A program made the position numbers and the translations under genes. This document shows positions 27,930 through 36,476 of a stretch of DNA of 64,000 nucleotides, in pieces. Under the pieces are notes generated by a model. The model saw nothing but the letters and a program-made list of their open reading frames with translations. It was not told the DNA's origin and made no database searches. Source of the stretch: an uncultured Lachnospira sp. (GTDB taxonomy: Bacteria > Bacillota > Clostridia > Lachnospirales > Lachnospiraceae); assembly GCA_934359185.1 (NCBI GenBank), contig CAKRLE010000011.1, positions 1 through 64,000 of the forward strand, in the 5' to 3' direction. The first letter of the stretch is position 1, and each line of letters starts with the position of its first letter.

Positions 27930-28592
27930 TTATTTATTCCACTCAATAACCTGTTCCTTAAGCCAGCTGCACCACTCGTCAACACCCTCTCCTGTCTTTG
28001 CGCAGATTGGGAATATCTTAAGATCAGGATTTCTCTTGAGAGCATATTCCTTAACCTTATCCATGTCAAAGTCAAAATATGGGAGAACATCTATCTTATT
28101 GATGATAAGCGCATCACACACTGTAAATATGAGTGGATATTTAAGAGGCTTGTCGTGTCCTTCTGGAACTGAAAGAATCATGACATTCTTAGCTGCACCT
28201 GTATCAAATTCTGCTGGACACACAAGATTTCCGACATTTTCAAGGATTGCAAGGTCAAGTTCTTTAGTTCCAAGCTCCCTCACACCCTGTCTTGTCATAT
28301 CTGCATCAAGATGGCACATTCCACCTGTATGAATCTGAATTGTCTTAGCATTTGTCTTATCAGCGATAGTAAGTGCATCAACATCCGAATCAATATCTGC
28401 TTCCATAACACCAATCTTTAAATCTTCTGATAACTTGTTAATTGTAGACACAAGTGTTGTAGTCTTACCAGCTCCCGGTGAAGACATAAGATTTAGCAAA
28501 AATGTCTTTTCCTGCTTTAATTCCTGACGTAACTTTTCTGCATCTGCATCATTGTCTGCATATATACTCTGTTTAACTTCTATTATTCTCAT
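27930..28592 (-). CDS. hypB: HypB-like nickel-insertion GTPase
   Basis: GTPase that helps load nickel into NiFe hydrogenase (or urease-like targets). The 220-residue protein has the P-loop 'SSPGAGKTT', 'DIDSDVDAL', the metal-site 'HTGGMCHLDADM' (Cys/His), 'NVGNLVCPAEFDTG' and the G4 'NKIDVLP'. It lacks the His-rich N-terminal nickel-storage tail. No hydrogenase subunit, hypA or other hyp gene is in the window. AGGAGG lies eight bases before the ATG. It has its own promoter and a 5' stem-loop. Confidence 0.92.
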   Translation of the reverse strand: MRIIEVKQSIYADNDADAEKLRQELKQEKTFLLNLMSSPGAGKTTTLVSTINKLSEDLKIGVMEADIDSDVDALTIADKTNAKTIQIHTGGMCHLDADMTRQGVRELGTKELDLAILENVGNLVCPAEFDTGAAKNVMILSVPEGHDKPLKYPLIFTVCDALIINKIDVLPYFDFDMDKVKEYALKRNPDLKIFPICAKTGEGVDEWCSWLKEQVIEWNK

Positions 28593-28617
28593 TACATTAT
28601 CCTCCTTATATACATTT

Positions 28618-28652
28618 GGACGCTGCAGCTTACATTATCAGCTACAGCGTCC
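28618..28652 (-). ncRNA. 5'-terminal stem-loop in the hypB leader
   Basis: GGACGCTG and CAGCGTCC arms (28618-28625 and 28645-28652) form a stem that would begin almost at the predicted transcript start. It ends about 25 bases before the hypB start. There is no T-tract after it in the transcript direction, so it is not a terminator; it may stabilise the mRNA. Confidence 0.4.
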
Positions 28653-28680
28653 ATTATACCACATGGTATTGTCACAGCAA
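28653..28680 (-). promoter_or_regulatory. Probable hypB promoter (extended -10)
   Basis: Minus strand TTGCTG (28675-28680), 16-base spacer, TGGTATAAT (TATAAT at 28653-28658) with a TGn extension. Confidence 0.6.
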
Positions 28681-28714
28681 AGTTTTTTGTTTTTCTTTAC
28701 TTATCAGTAGAAAA

Positions 28715-29770
28715 TTAGTCGATAGCTCTCTCCATAGCTGCCTCATAATCCTTAGTACCAACCCAGATATCGTTCTTGTATGGGTTCTTCTTCTGCTCTA
28801 CAGATCTCTTGATGATAACTGCGATACAGATAACATTAGCAGCTAATGCGATAATACCCATGATGCCCTGCATCTTAGGATTAGCACCAAATGCATCCAT
28901 CTGTGCCTTTGTAAATGAGCTTAACTGCATACCATTAATAGCACCAGTTTTTTCATATAATACAGGGAGTACTGAGCACTTTGTATTAATCTGGAAGAGT
29001 GGGAATACCTGGGCAAACATACACCATATAGCAAGTGTATTAGCACGGTTCTGAATCCAGCCACCCTTGTTCCAGAGTGCATTAGCAAATGTTGGAGCAA
29101 GAAGAAGTGCTACACCACAGTACCATGTATGTGTTGGAAGGTTGTTGTATGTATATGTGAAGTTCCACAGATCATAAGCAACAATAAACCAAACTGTCAT
29201 ATCTGGCCAAAGCATATCGTCTTTCTTCTTTGACTGATGAATTCCCCACCAGCCTGTCATACACATGATATTGATAAGACCAGCGATACCATTGAGCCAG
29301 TTCCACCAGCCACCATACAGCCATACTCCTTCGTTAGAGTACCACCAGCCACCTGTCATGCCACCTTTGATAGCTGACTCGAAGTCGCTGCCGACTGCAA
29401 TAAGAATGTTAATAGCTACAATTACGAATGGGAATACTTTAAACCATTCTGTTGAACCGATACTCCATTTGTACTTTAACATCATGAAACCGATACATCC
29501 TGCTGTAGCTGCATAAAGCTTAGCATAATGAAACCATCCGTTCATATACATATAAGTATCGTTGTTAAGTGCCCATGAAGCTCCTGTCTTGGCACCAATT
29601 GCAATTGCAATAAAGTAAACTGTAAGTGCGATTGGAATGATTACGAAAAATAACATTCCTCCCCATTTAGTACGTCTTGCAATTTCGTTGCAGATAACAA
29701 GACCTGCAAATACTAATACCCAGCCTAATAACTGGTACATGGCGTTATCGCCGTAAATCTGGAATAACAT
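28715..29770 (-). CDS. Multi-pass membrane protein (DUF5692-like)
   Basis: A 351-residue, Trp-rich integral membrane protein with about nine predicted helices and loops such as 'GGWWYSNEGVWLYGGWWNWL' and 'LPTHTWYCGVALLLAPTFANALW'. I associate it with DUF5692, a family without known function. It follows the FeS-flavoprotein gene by 32 bases, so the pair probably forms one operon. The conserved Trp/His/Asn residues in membrane-border regions would fit quinone or cofactor handling, but that is speculation. Confidence 0.75.
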   Translation of the reverse strand: MLFQIYGDNAMYQLLGWVLVFAGLVICNEIARRTKWGGMLFFVIIPIALTVYFIAIAIGAKTGASWALNNDTYMYMNGWFHYAKLYAATAGCIGFMMLKYKWSIGSTEWFKVFPFVIVAINILIAVGSDFESAIKGGMTGGWWYSNEGVWLYGGWWNWLNGIAGLINIMCMTGWWGIHQSKKKDDMLWPDMTVWFIVAYDLWNFTYTYNNLPTHTWYCGVALLLAPTFANALWNKGGWIQNRANTLAIWCMFAQVFPLFQINTKCSVLPVLYEKTGAINGMQLSSFTKAQMDAFGANPKMQGIMGIIALAANVICIAVIIKRSVEQKKNPYKNDIWVGTKDYEAAMERAID

Positions 29771-29802
29771 AAAACCGCTCCCTTCATTAGTAAATTAATT
29801 TA

Positions 29803-32517
29803 TTATTTTTCTTTGCTGAACTTAATCTTAACTGCCCTCTTAGCAGCATATGGAAGAATCTTCTTAAGCTTGTCCTCTGACTTAGTCATGCGGCTTGCTT
29901 CTGGAATATCCCTGCTAAGATGTATGGCATCAAATTCACATTTAGTTGTACAGATACCGCAGCCGATACATTTGTTAGGATCTACTATAGATGCTCCACA
30001 ACCCAGGCATCTTGAAGCTTCTTTCTTAATCTGCTCTTCTGTCAATGGTTCTCTTAAATCCCTGAATGTATCCTTTGCCACACCAGGCTTTCTTCCTGGC
30101 ACCTGTCTGTTAGAATTATCGTAACTTTCAATAACGATATTGCTCTTATCAAGCTCTGTGAACTGTCTTAAATCTCTTGCGATTGTAAGGCTGTGTCCCT
30201 CATGAACAAATCTGTGGATTGATACACAACCCTGCTTGCCTGCTGCAATTGCATCTATTGCAAATCTTGGTCCTGTGTATACATCACCACCAACAAATAT
30301 ATCTGGCTCACCAGTCTGATATGTAACCGGGTCAGCCTTTGCTGTATTGTTTCTGTTAAGCTCAACCTTAGTTCCATCAAGAAGGCTGCCCCACTCGATT
30401 GACTGACCAATTGATAAAAGGACATTATCACACTTGATTGTCTTTAACTGCGCTTCATCATATGTTGGGTTAAATCTGCCATCTGCATCTGTAACGCTTA
30501 AACATTTCTTGAATACAATGCCTGTAACCCTGCCATTCTCTGTAAGAATTTCTTTAGGTCCCCAGCCGTTTTCAATTACTATGCCATCTTCTAATGCCTC
30601 TGCAACCTCATCCCTGGCTGCTGGCATCTCTTCTCTTGACTCAAGGCAGAGAAGTGTAACACCTGATGAACCAGCACGTAATGCTGTTCCTGCAACGTCC
30701 ATGGCAACATTACCACCACCGACAACTACTGTTGTTCCAGTAAGCTTTGCATCAGCCTCGTTCTTATTGCACTTCTTTAAGAAGTCAACACCAGTCATAA
30801 CGCCATCAGCATCTTCTCCCGGAACTCCTGCAAGCCTTCCGCCCTGGGCACCGATTGCTACATAGAACGCCTTGTATCCTTCATCTCTTAACTGCTGGAT
30901 TGTTACATCTTTACCAACCTCAACACCACATTTGAACTCAACACCCATCTCCTTGAGAACTTCAATCTCTGCTGCGATGATGTCTTTTTCAAGTCTGTAT
31001 GAAGGAATACCCATAACAAGCATTCCACCTGGCTTGTCTGATTTTTCAAATACTGTGACAGGATAACCTTTGCATCTTAAATAATATGCTGCTGACATAC
31101 CTGCAGGTCCTGCACCTATAACTGCAATTCTCTGTGGGAACTGCTTGCCCTCATGATTCTCTGTCTTAGGCACGTACCTCTTATCTGATTCTAACTCCTG
31201 CTTAGCTATGAACTTCTTAATCTCATCAATAGCTACTGGAGCATCTATTGTGCCTCTTGTGCAGGCATCCTCACATCTTCTGTTACAGATTGCACCACAG
31301 ACTGCCGGGAATGGATTCTCATTCTTGATAAGCTTCAAGGCATCCATATATCTTCCCTCAAGCGCCATCTTAACATATCCCTGAACTGGCAGATGTGCCG
31401 GACAGGCTGTTTTACAAGGTGCTGTACCTGTATCATAACAATTAATCTTAGCGTGGTCTCTGTAATCTGGATCCCACTTATCCGGGCCCCACTTGGCAGC
31501 ATCTGGAAGCTGTGCCTGTGGATACTTTACAGGGCCTTCCTTAGTACATAACTTCTGGCCTAACTTAGCTGCACCTGTCGGACAAAACTCCACACAACGT
31601 CCACATGCAACGCATTTATCCGTTGTAACATGCGCCCTGTACGCTGAACGGGAAAGATTAGGTGTGTTGAATAACTGTGATGTCCTAAGTGCATTACAGA
31701 CACCCGGCGCACAGTTACATATAGCGAATATCTTATTTTCACCATCAATGTTAGTTATCTGGTGAACAAATCCATTCTCCTCTGAACGCTGTAATATCTC
31801 CATAACCTCGTCATAGTCAATGTAGCGTCCCTTGCCTGTCTGAACGAGGTAATCAGCCATATCGCCAACCCCAATACAAAGCTCGCCTTCAATCTCGTCT
31901 GTTCCCTCGCCTCTTAATCTCTGTTGTCTACGGCATGAACAGGCTCCAACTGCATATTTGTCTTTGTATTTGTTAAGCCAGTGTGAAATATGCTCTACAC
32001 TCACGGATTCATTAATTGTATCTATCGCCTTCTCTACTGGAATTACATGCATTCCGATTCCAGCTCCTCCTGGTGGTACCATAGGTGTAACCTTCTCAAG
32101 AGGAAGACGTGACATATTCTCAAAGAAATCAGCAACTTTAGGGTGAGCTTCTGCCTGCTCCTTGTTCATCACGAAAAATTCCGCTGCTCCCGGAACGAAC
32201 ATAGGCAGTATGTACTGCTTGTGGTGGTCTTCATTCTCCCAGTTGTACTCGATAATACCTATAACAGCCATCTCCTGTAGAAGCTTCTCAAGATATTCAA
32301 CTGACTTGCCAGTTTTCTTAGAAAGATTTTCCACGGTCTCAGGAACTCTTACTTTCATCTTAAGAGCAACCTCTGCCATCTCATCTGTAAGTACCTCAGC
32401 TAATCCCCAATACTCCGGATCATTAACTGTCAGTTCCTTAAGTCCAAGATGATAAGGAATTCTGTCAGTAATCTTTTTACCGAGTTCCAGAATAACTTTC
32501 CTTGGTTCTTCTGCCAT
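29803..32517 (-). CDS. Large FeS-flavoprotein: winged-helix/Cys domain fused to GltD-like NADPH oxidoreductase
   Basis: A 904-residue soluble redox protein. Residues ~1-100 look helical and winged-helix-like. ~190-275 hold a Cys cluster (Cys193, 195, 214, 267, 269, 274) of no family I can name. ~302-312 form one CxxCxxxxC 4Fe-4S motif. ~360-460 match the FeS domain of glutamate synthase beta ('CKTACPAHLPVQGYV', 'CGAICNRRCEDACTRG'). FAD ('GAGPAG', 468-473) and NADPH ('GGGNVAMD', 600-607) sites follow. A C-terminal 2[4Fe-4S] ferredoxin part has Cys837/840 and 850-860. It probably passes electrons from NADPH to or from ferredoxin or the membrane partner. No glutamate synthase large subunit is present. 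Confidence 0.85.
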   Translation of the reverse strand: MAEEPRKVILELGKKITDRIPYHLGLKELTVNDPEYWGLAEVLTDEMAEVALKMKVRVPETVENLSKKTGKSVEYLEKLLQEMAVIGIIEYNWENEDHHKQYILPMFVPGAAEFFVMNKEQAEAHPKVADFFENMSRLPLEKVTPMVPPGGAGIGMHVIPVEKAIDTINESVSVEHISHWLNKYKDKYAVGACSCRRQQRLRGEGTDEIEGELCIGVGDMADYLVQTGKGRYIDYDEVMEILQRSEENGFVHQITNIDGENKIFAICNCAPGVCNALRTSQLFNTPNLSRSAYRAHVTTDKCVACGRCVEFCPTGAAKLGQKLCTKEGPVKYPQAQLPDAAKWGPDKWDPDYRDHAKINCYDTGTAPCKTACPAHLPVQGYVKMALEGRYMDALKLIKNENPFPAVCGAICNRRCEDACTRGTIDAPVAIDEIKKFIAKQELESDKRYVPKTENHEGKQFPQRIAVIGAGPAGMSAAYYLRCKGYPVTVFEKSDKPGGMLVMGIPSYRLEKDIIAAEIEVLKEMGVEFKCGVEVGKDVTIQQLRDEGYKAFYVAIGAQGGRLAGVPGEDADGVMTGVDFLKKCNKNEADAKLTGTTVVVGGGNVAMDVAGTALRAGSSGVTLLCLESREEMPAARDEVAEALEDGIVIENGWGPKEILTENGRVTGIVFKKCLSVTDADGRFNPTYDEAQLKTIKCDNVLLSIGQSIEWGSLLDGTKVELNRNNTAKADPVTYQTGEPDIFVGGDVYTGPRFAIDAIAAGKQGCVSIHRFVHEGHSLTIARDLRQFTELDKSNIVIESYDNSNRQVPGRKPGVAKDTFRDLREPLTEEQIKKEASRCLGCGASIVDPNKCIGCGICTTKCEFDAIHLSRDIPEASRMTKSEDKLKKILPYAAKRAVKIKFSKEK

Positions 32518-32563
32518 ATAGTCCTCCTTATATTTTTTAATAAAAAGTTTCTTTTTTATTTAG

Positions 32564-32592
32564 ATTATAATATCTTTTCCTTTACATTTCAA
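32564..32592 (-). promoter_or_regulatory. Promoter of the FeS-flavoprotein operon
   Basis: Minus strand TTGAAA (32587-32592), 17-base spacer, TATAAT (32564-32569), about 50 bases before the start codon. Confidence 0.7.
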
Positions 32593-32781
32593 CCATTTAT
32601 GTAAATTTTTGTCAAATTATTGACATGCTTTAAAGTGATGAAGCGCTGATTTATTTTATAATTTGATTTAAACTATATACATATGATAAAATTAAATGAT
32701 TATAATCGTGATTAACATAATATTATGATATGAGGACAAAATTTTTCTGTCCAGCTAATAACTATTGAAAGGACTTCTGAT

Positions 32782-34035
32782 ATGATTCCAGAATTTTCTC
32801 TTGAATACATTGACGGCACACCTTATCTCGTTCCTTATGGCCAGGCTGTGTCTTGTGGTGCTAAAGCTGTAAAATTAAATTCTACAGGCGCAGTTATGTG
32901 GCAGAAGCTTTGTGATGCTGTTAATTCATGTGCCGGTGACATCTGTTTTAATCCAATGTCTGATAATTTAAGAAATGCCTGGCTCGACTTACTATATAAT
33001 TATTTTGAGGCAGATAACACCAGCAATAAATCCATTATCGCAGATGATGCAGATACATTTATACGGACACTTGATATAAACCACGTGTTTAATGCATTTA
33101 TGTTTAACAACACCATCAACATTGATTCCATAACTAAAAATTTTAGTATCGCTGGCCTGTCAATGTCGTATAATGGTCCGTCCAGAATGTATCCTGATGA
33201 ATTTGATTCATTTATGATAAAGGATAATTCCAAATGCAGCATAAATATCAGCGTAGCCGGCAGTCTTTCAAGGAATTATCCGCTTGAAGAGCTTGTCATA
33301 GAAACCCGTGATGTATGTATTTTCAAGAAAGCAGATGGATATTTCATTCTTTTTAACATTTTCAGTGTAATAAAGGAATGTGAATTATTTGATGATGGAA
33401 GGGTTAATCTCTTCTATAATGTTCCATCTCTTAAAGACAGCGGCAAATGTATTCATGGTGTCCTAAATGATATCGACTACCAGACAGGTACATACGAGGT
33501 TTTCCATGCAATCCGTTTTGCATATCTTTTTTTTAACCAGAAGCGTGGAATATATGCACTTCACTCTGCATCAATTCTATATAGAGACAGGTTATGGCTT
33601 ATAAGTGCTCCTTCCGGGACAGGCAAATCAACTCATGCCGACATCTGGAACAGAGTATATGGCACTCCTGTTATCAATGGCGACTTAAACTGTATTGACA
33701 TATCCGGCACACAGCTTATTGTCAAGGGAACTCCATGGTGTGGAACCTCTGGCATATACGATAGCAATACTTATAAGCTTGGTGGAATTATTCTTATATC
33801 CCAGGGAAAAGACAACGTAATTACACCTGCTGACAAGATGGATAATGTAATCCTTTCAGTCGCTAACAGATTCATATCTCCTTCATGGACGAAAGAGATG
33901 TTAAAAAGCAATATTACTGCAGCCAGGGCTATATGTGACAAAGCACTTGTCTTTTCTTACTCATGCGGCATGAGTGACAATGCTGCTGTTATATGCAGGG
34001 AATATATAGACAATTACATAGATAATATAGACTAA
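32782..34035 (+). CDS. PqqD-like / HPr-kinase-like fusion protein
   Basis: Residues ~10-75 resemble a PqqD/RRE peptide-recognition domain ('YLVPYGQAVSCGAKAVKLN' ... 'TGAVMWQKL'). Residues ~235-415 resemble the HPr kinase fold used by RiPP-associated kinases: 'ALHSASILYRDRLWLISA', Walker A 'APSGTGKS' (276-283), 'VINGDLNCI' with Asp301, and 'KGTPWCGTSGIY'. The middle is beta-rich and unassigned. Proteins of this kind occur in peptide-modification cassettes. No radical SAM or protease gene is alongside. AAAGGAC precedes the ATG, a GGACA hairpin (32733-32751) sits in the leader, and an ABC exporter follows after 17 bases. Confidence 0.78.
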   Translation: MIPEFSLEYIDGTPYLVPYGQAVSCGAKAVKLNSTGAVMWQKLCDAVNSCAGDICFNPMSDNLRNAWLDLLYNYFEADNTSNKSIIADDADTFIRTLDINHVFNAFMFNNTINIDSITKNFSIAGLSMSYNGPSRMYPDEFDSFMIKDNSKCSINISVAGSLSRNYPLEELVIETRDVCIFKKADGYFILFNIFSVIKECELFDDGRVNLFYNVPSLKDSGKCIHGVLNDIDYQTGTYEVFHAIRFAYLFFNQKRGIYALHSASILYRDRLWLISAPSGTGKSTHADIWNRVYGTPVINGDLNCIDISGTQLIVKGTPWCGTSGIYDSNTYKLGGIILISQGKDNVITPADKMDNVILSVANRFISPSWTKEMLKSNITAARAICDKALVFSYSCGMSDNAAVICREYIDNYIDNID

Positions 34036-34052
34036 TATATGGAGTAAAAAAC

Positions 34053-35816
34053 ATGGACACAATCAAACACGCCATTTCAAGAATCAAAGAGGGTGTTCTC
34101 AAAGAAATGTTAAGCAACACGCTCTGGATGTACTCATATGTCAAAAGATACTGGCTTGCTATAATCATCTATACACTTATAGGAATGTCCGGCGTTGTCA
34201 TGGGAGTTGTTACGAGTTATATTTCTAAAGATCTTGTAGATATTATTACCGGGCACCAGACTGGCGAGGTAATAATTACATTCTGCATGATGATAGGATT
34301 TGGTATTGCCAATACGCTTGTATCCCAGCTAAGCAGCTATGTTTCTAACTGGATTAATATACGTGTTGACAACGAAATCAAAGCAGAGATATACGATAAG
34401 ATTCTAATAACTGACTGGGAAAGCCTTACAACTTACCACACAGGAGACCTGCTCACAAGATGGGGTTCAGATGCATCTAATATATCAGGTGGAGTACTCA
34501 GTTGGCTTCCTAATATGTTCATATATCTTTTCAGGTTCATATCAGCTCTTGCAATTGTACTTGTCAATGACCCTACATTTGCAATATTTGCACTTCTCGG
34601 AGTACCTGTGAGCGCACTTATGTCCCGCACACTCATGAGACGCATGGTTAACAATAACAAACGCAGTGCCGCATTAAGTGCCAAAACTTCAGGATTTAAC
34701 CAGGAAGCATTTTCTAATATACAGACTGTCAAAGCATTTGACCTTGTTAAATTATATGGAAAAAGGCTTCGTGAGATTCAAAAGGAATACCTCGATATGA
34801 AGATGGAATTTAACAGAATGTCAATGCTCACATCTTTCATATTATCAACTGTAGGGCTTCTCGTATCTTATAGCTGTTACGGCTGGGGAATTTACCGTGT
34901 ATGGAGTGGTGTCATAAGCTATGGTACAATGACACTTTTCCTGTCAATGGCAGGACAGCTCACTGGTGCCATGAACTCGCTTATATCTCTTGTTCCTTCT
35001 GCAATAAGCATGTCTACCTCAATAACACGACTTCGCGACATACTAGAGATGCCTAAAGAAGATTACTCTGATGATGATGCTGTCAAAGAACTGGCTGTCA
35101 GCAGCATGGATTGCGGCATCAATATCGAAATCAGCGATATGAGCTATACATACAAAACTGGAACCAATGTATTTTCACATGCTTCTATTGAAGCACATCC
35201 GCATGAGATAATTGCTCTTGTAGGTCCATCCGGTGAAGGAAAAACTACCATGTTAAGAATTCTTCTATCGCTTCTTTCAACATATGAAGGACAGTGCATT
35301 GTATATGGCAGTGATAAAAATAAAGCTATACATCTGTCTCCATCAACAAGAAAACTTTTTTCATATGTACCTCAGGGAAATACAATGTTTTCAGGAACAA
35401 TTGCTTATAATATGCGCACTGTCAAGCCAGATGCCACAGATGAAGATATTATTGACGTTTTAAAGGAAGCCTGTGCATGGGAATTCGTAAGGGAGCTTCC
35501 TGAACAGATTAATACAGAGATTAAAGAGCGTGGAGGCGGATTTTCTGAAGGTCAGGCACAGCGTCTTGCAATAGCAAGGGCGCTTCTCCGTAAATCGCCG
35601 ATACTGCTTCTTGACGAAGCAACATCTGCTCTTGATGTAGCTACAGAACGCCAGATTCTTAAAAATCTTATGCAGGATGATTATCCAAGAACGTGTATTG
35701 TGACAACACACCGCCCAACAGTTCTAAATATCTGTGACAGGGTATATGCCATAAAAGACAGGCAATGCAGAGTTCTTACAGACGAAGAGATTACTAAGAT
35801 GATTAATGAATTTTAA
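34053..35816 (+). CDS. ABC exporter, fused membrane and ATPase domains
   Basis: A 587-residue half-transporter of the MsbA/peptide-exporter type: six helices (about 30-330), then the ATPase with Walker A 'GPSGEGKT', Q-loop 'YVPQGNTMF', signature 'FSEGQAQRLAIARAL', Walker B 'PILLLDEATSALD' and H-loop 'TTHRP'. The signature has Phe-Ser-Glu-Gly-Gln where LSGGQ is usual. There is no N-terminal C39 peptidase, so it would not trim a leader itself. Co-transcribed with the PqqD/HPr-kinase-like gene, it probably exports a product of that cassette. Confidence 0.9.
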   Translation: MDTIKHAISRIKEGVLKEMLSNTLWMYSYVKRYWLAIIIYTLIGMSGVVMGVVTSYISKDLVDIITGHQTGEVIITFCMMIGFGIANTLVSQLSSYVSNWINIRVDNEIKAEIYDKILITDWESLTTYHTGDLLTRWGSDASNISGGVLSWLPNMFIYLFRFISALAIVLVNDPTFAIFALLGVPVSALMSRTLMRRMVNNNKRSAALSAKTSGFNQEAFSNIQTVKAFDLVKLYGKRLREIQKEYLDMKMEFNRMSMLTSFILSTVGLLVSYSCYGWGIYRVWSGVISYGTMTLFLSMAGQLTGAMNSLISLVPSAISMSTSITRLRDILEMPKEDYSDDDAVKELAVSSMDCGINIEISDMSYTYKTGTNVFSHASIEAHPHEIIALVGPSGEGKTTMLRILLSLLSTYEGQCIVYGSDKNKAIHLSPSTRKLFSYVPQGNTMFSGTIAYNMRTVKPDATDEDIIDVLKEACAWEFVRELPEQINTEIKERGGGFSEGQAQRLAIARALLRKSPILLLDEATSALDVATERQILKNLMQDDYPRTCIVTTHRPTVLNICDRVYAIKDRQCRVLTDEEITKMINEF

Positions 35817-35828
35817 TCATCAGTTTAA

Positions 35829-35863
35829 AAAAGCTGCCACACATAAATTGTGCGGCAGCTTTT
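35829..35863. terminator. Bidirectional terminator
   Basis: A 15-bp stem (35829-35843 and 35849-35863, one mismatch) with a 5-base loop, A-tract on the left and T-tract on the right. It ends the exporter transcript and the converging small gene. Confidence 0.85.
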
Positions 35864-35885
35864 ATCGTATCTTCTATACTATTTA

Positions 35886-36329
35886 TCAATCATACTTACC
35901 CTGTACGTTAGTTGCATGATTACAGCTCCATGTAACACCTGTAATAGCCAAAGCTTTAGTTGTTGCCTCATCTGCAGCCTTTGCCCATACCTTGAATGTA
36001 ACGTTGTCTCCTGATCTGTAACCATTTGCATGTAAATCACGTGTTACAACAGCCTTATTACCAGAAAACGTACATGGAAATTCTGAATACGCATCTGTCA
36101 ACGGAGCACTGAAGCTGATTACATAATTAACGCCTGTTGAGATATGCTCAACCTGTGTAGAATGAGTTGCTCTCATCTCAAATACATTATGTGAACCATT
36201 CCAGTTCTGAACTGATGAACCGCCTACTGTCCAGCAGTCTCCACCGCCAACTGCAGTTCCACTTGCCATATAGACATTCTCACTTAAATCTTCAATCATG
36301 CTTATGACTGGTTTCTCATACTTAACCAT
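35886..36329 (-). CDS. Small protein with leader-like N-terminus and beta-sandwich-like body
   Basis: A 147-residue protein without a Sec signal. It starts 'MVKYEKPVISMIEDLSENV', followed by YMASGTAVGGGDC. This KYEKP...LSENVY-ASG pattern is the kind of peptide-leader start I associate with gut Clostridia precursor-like proteins. The rest (about 31-147) is Thr/Ser/Asn/Trp-rich with alternating beta pattern, three Cys (32, 86, 136) and a weak similarity to carbohydrate-binding modules. The ATG at 36329 has AGGGGG nine bases upstream; an in-frame ATG seven codons earlier lacks one. It faces the PqqD/HPr-kinase-like and ABC exporter genes, and may be their substrate. Confidence 0.7.
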   Translation of the reverse strand: MVKYEKPVISMIEDLSENVYMASGTAVGGGDCWTVGGSSVQNWNGSHNVFEMRATHSTQVEHISTGVNYVISFSAPLTDAYSEFPCTFSGNKAVVTRDLHANGYRSGDNVTFKVWAKAADEATTKALAITGVTWSCNHATNVQGKYD

Positions 36330-36476
36330 AATATACATCCCCCTAATCACTATATATAATCCGTATATTAATCAAGCCACCACAATAGTTGTATGTGTCA
36401 TATTTTATTATACATATGACCCTTTTTTTAATAATAGCAATTTAAATATTAATAGTCAATTAATATGTTATTATTT

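Noticed and set aside
27930..28592. Treating hypB as evidence for a hydrogenase locus here
   Set aside because: No hydrogenase subunit or other maturation gene was found in the window.
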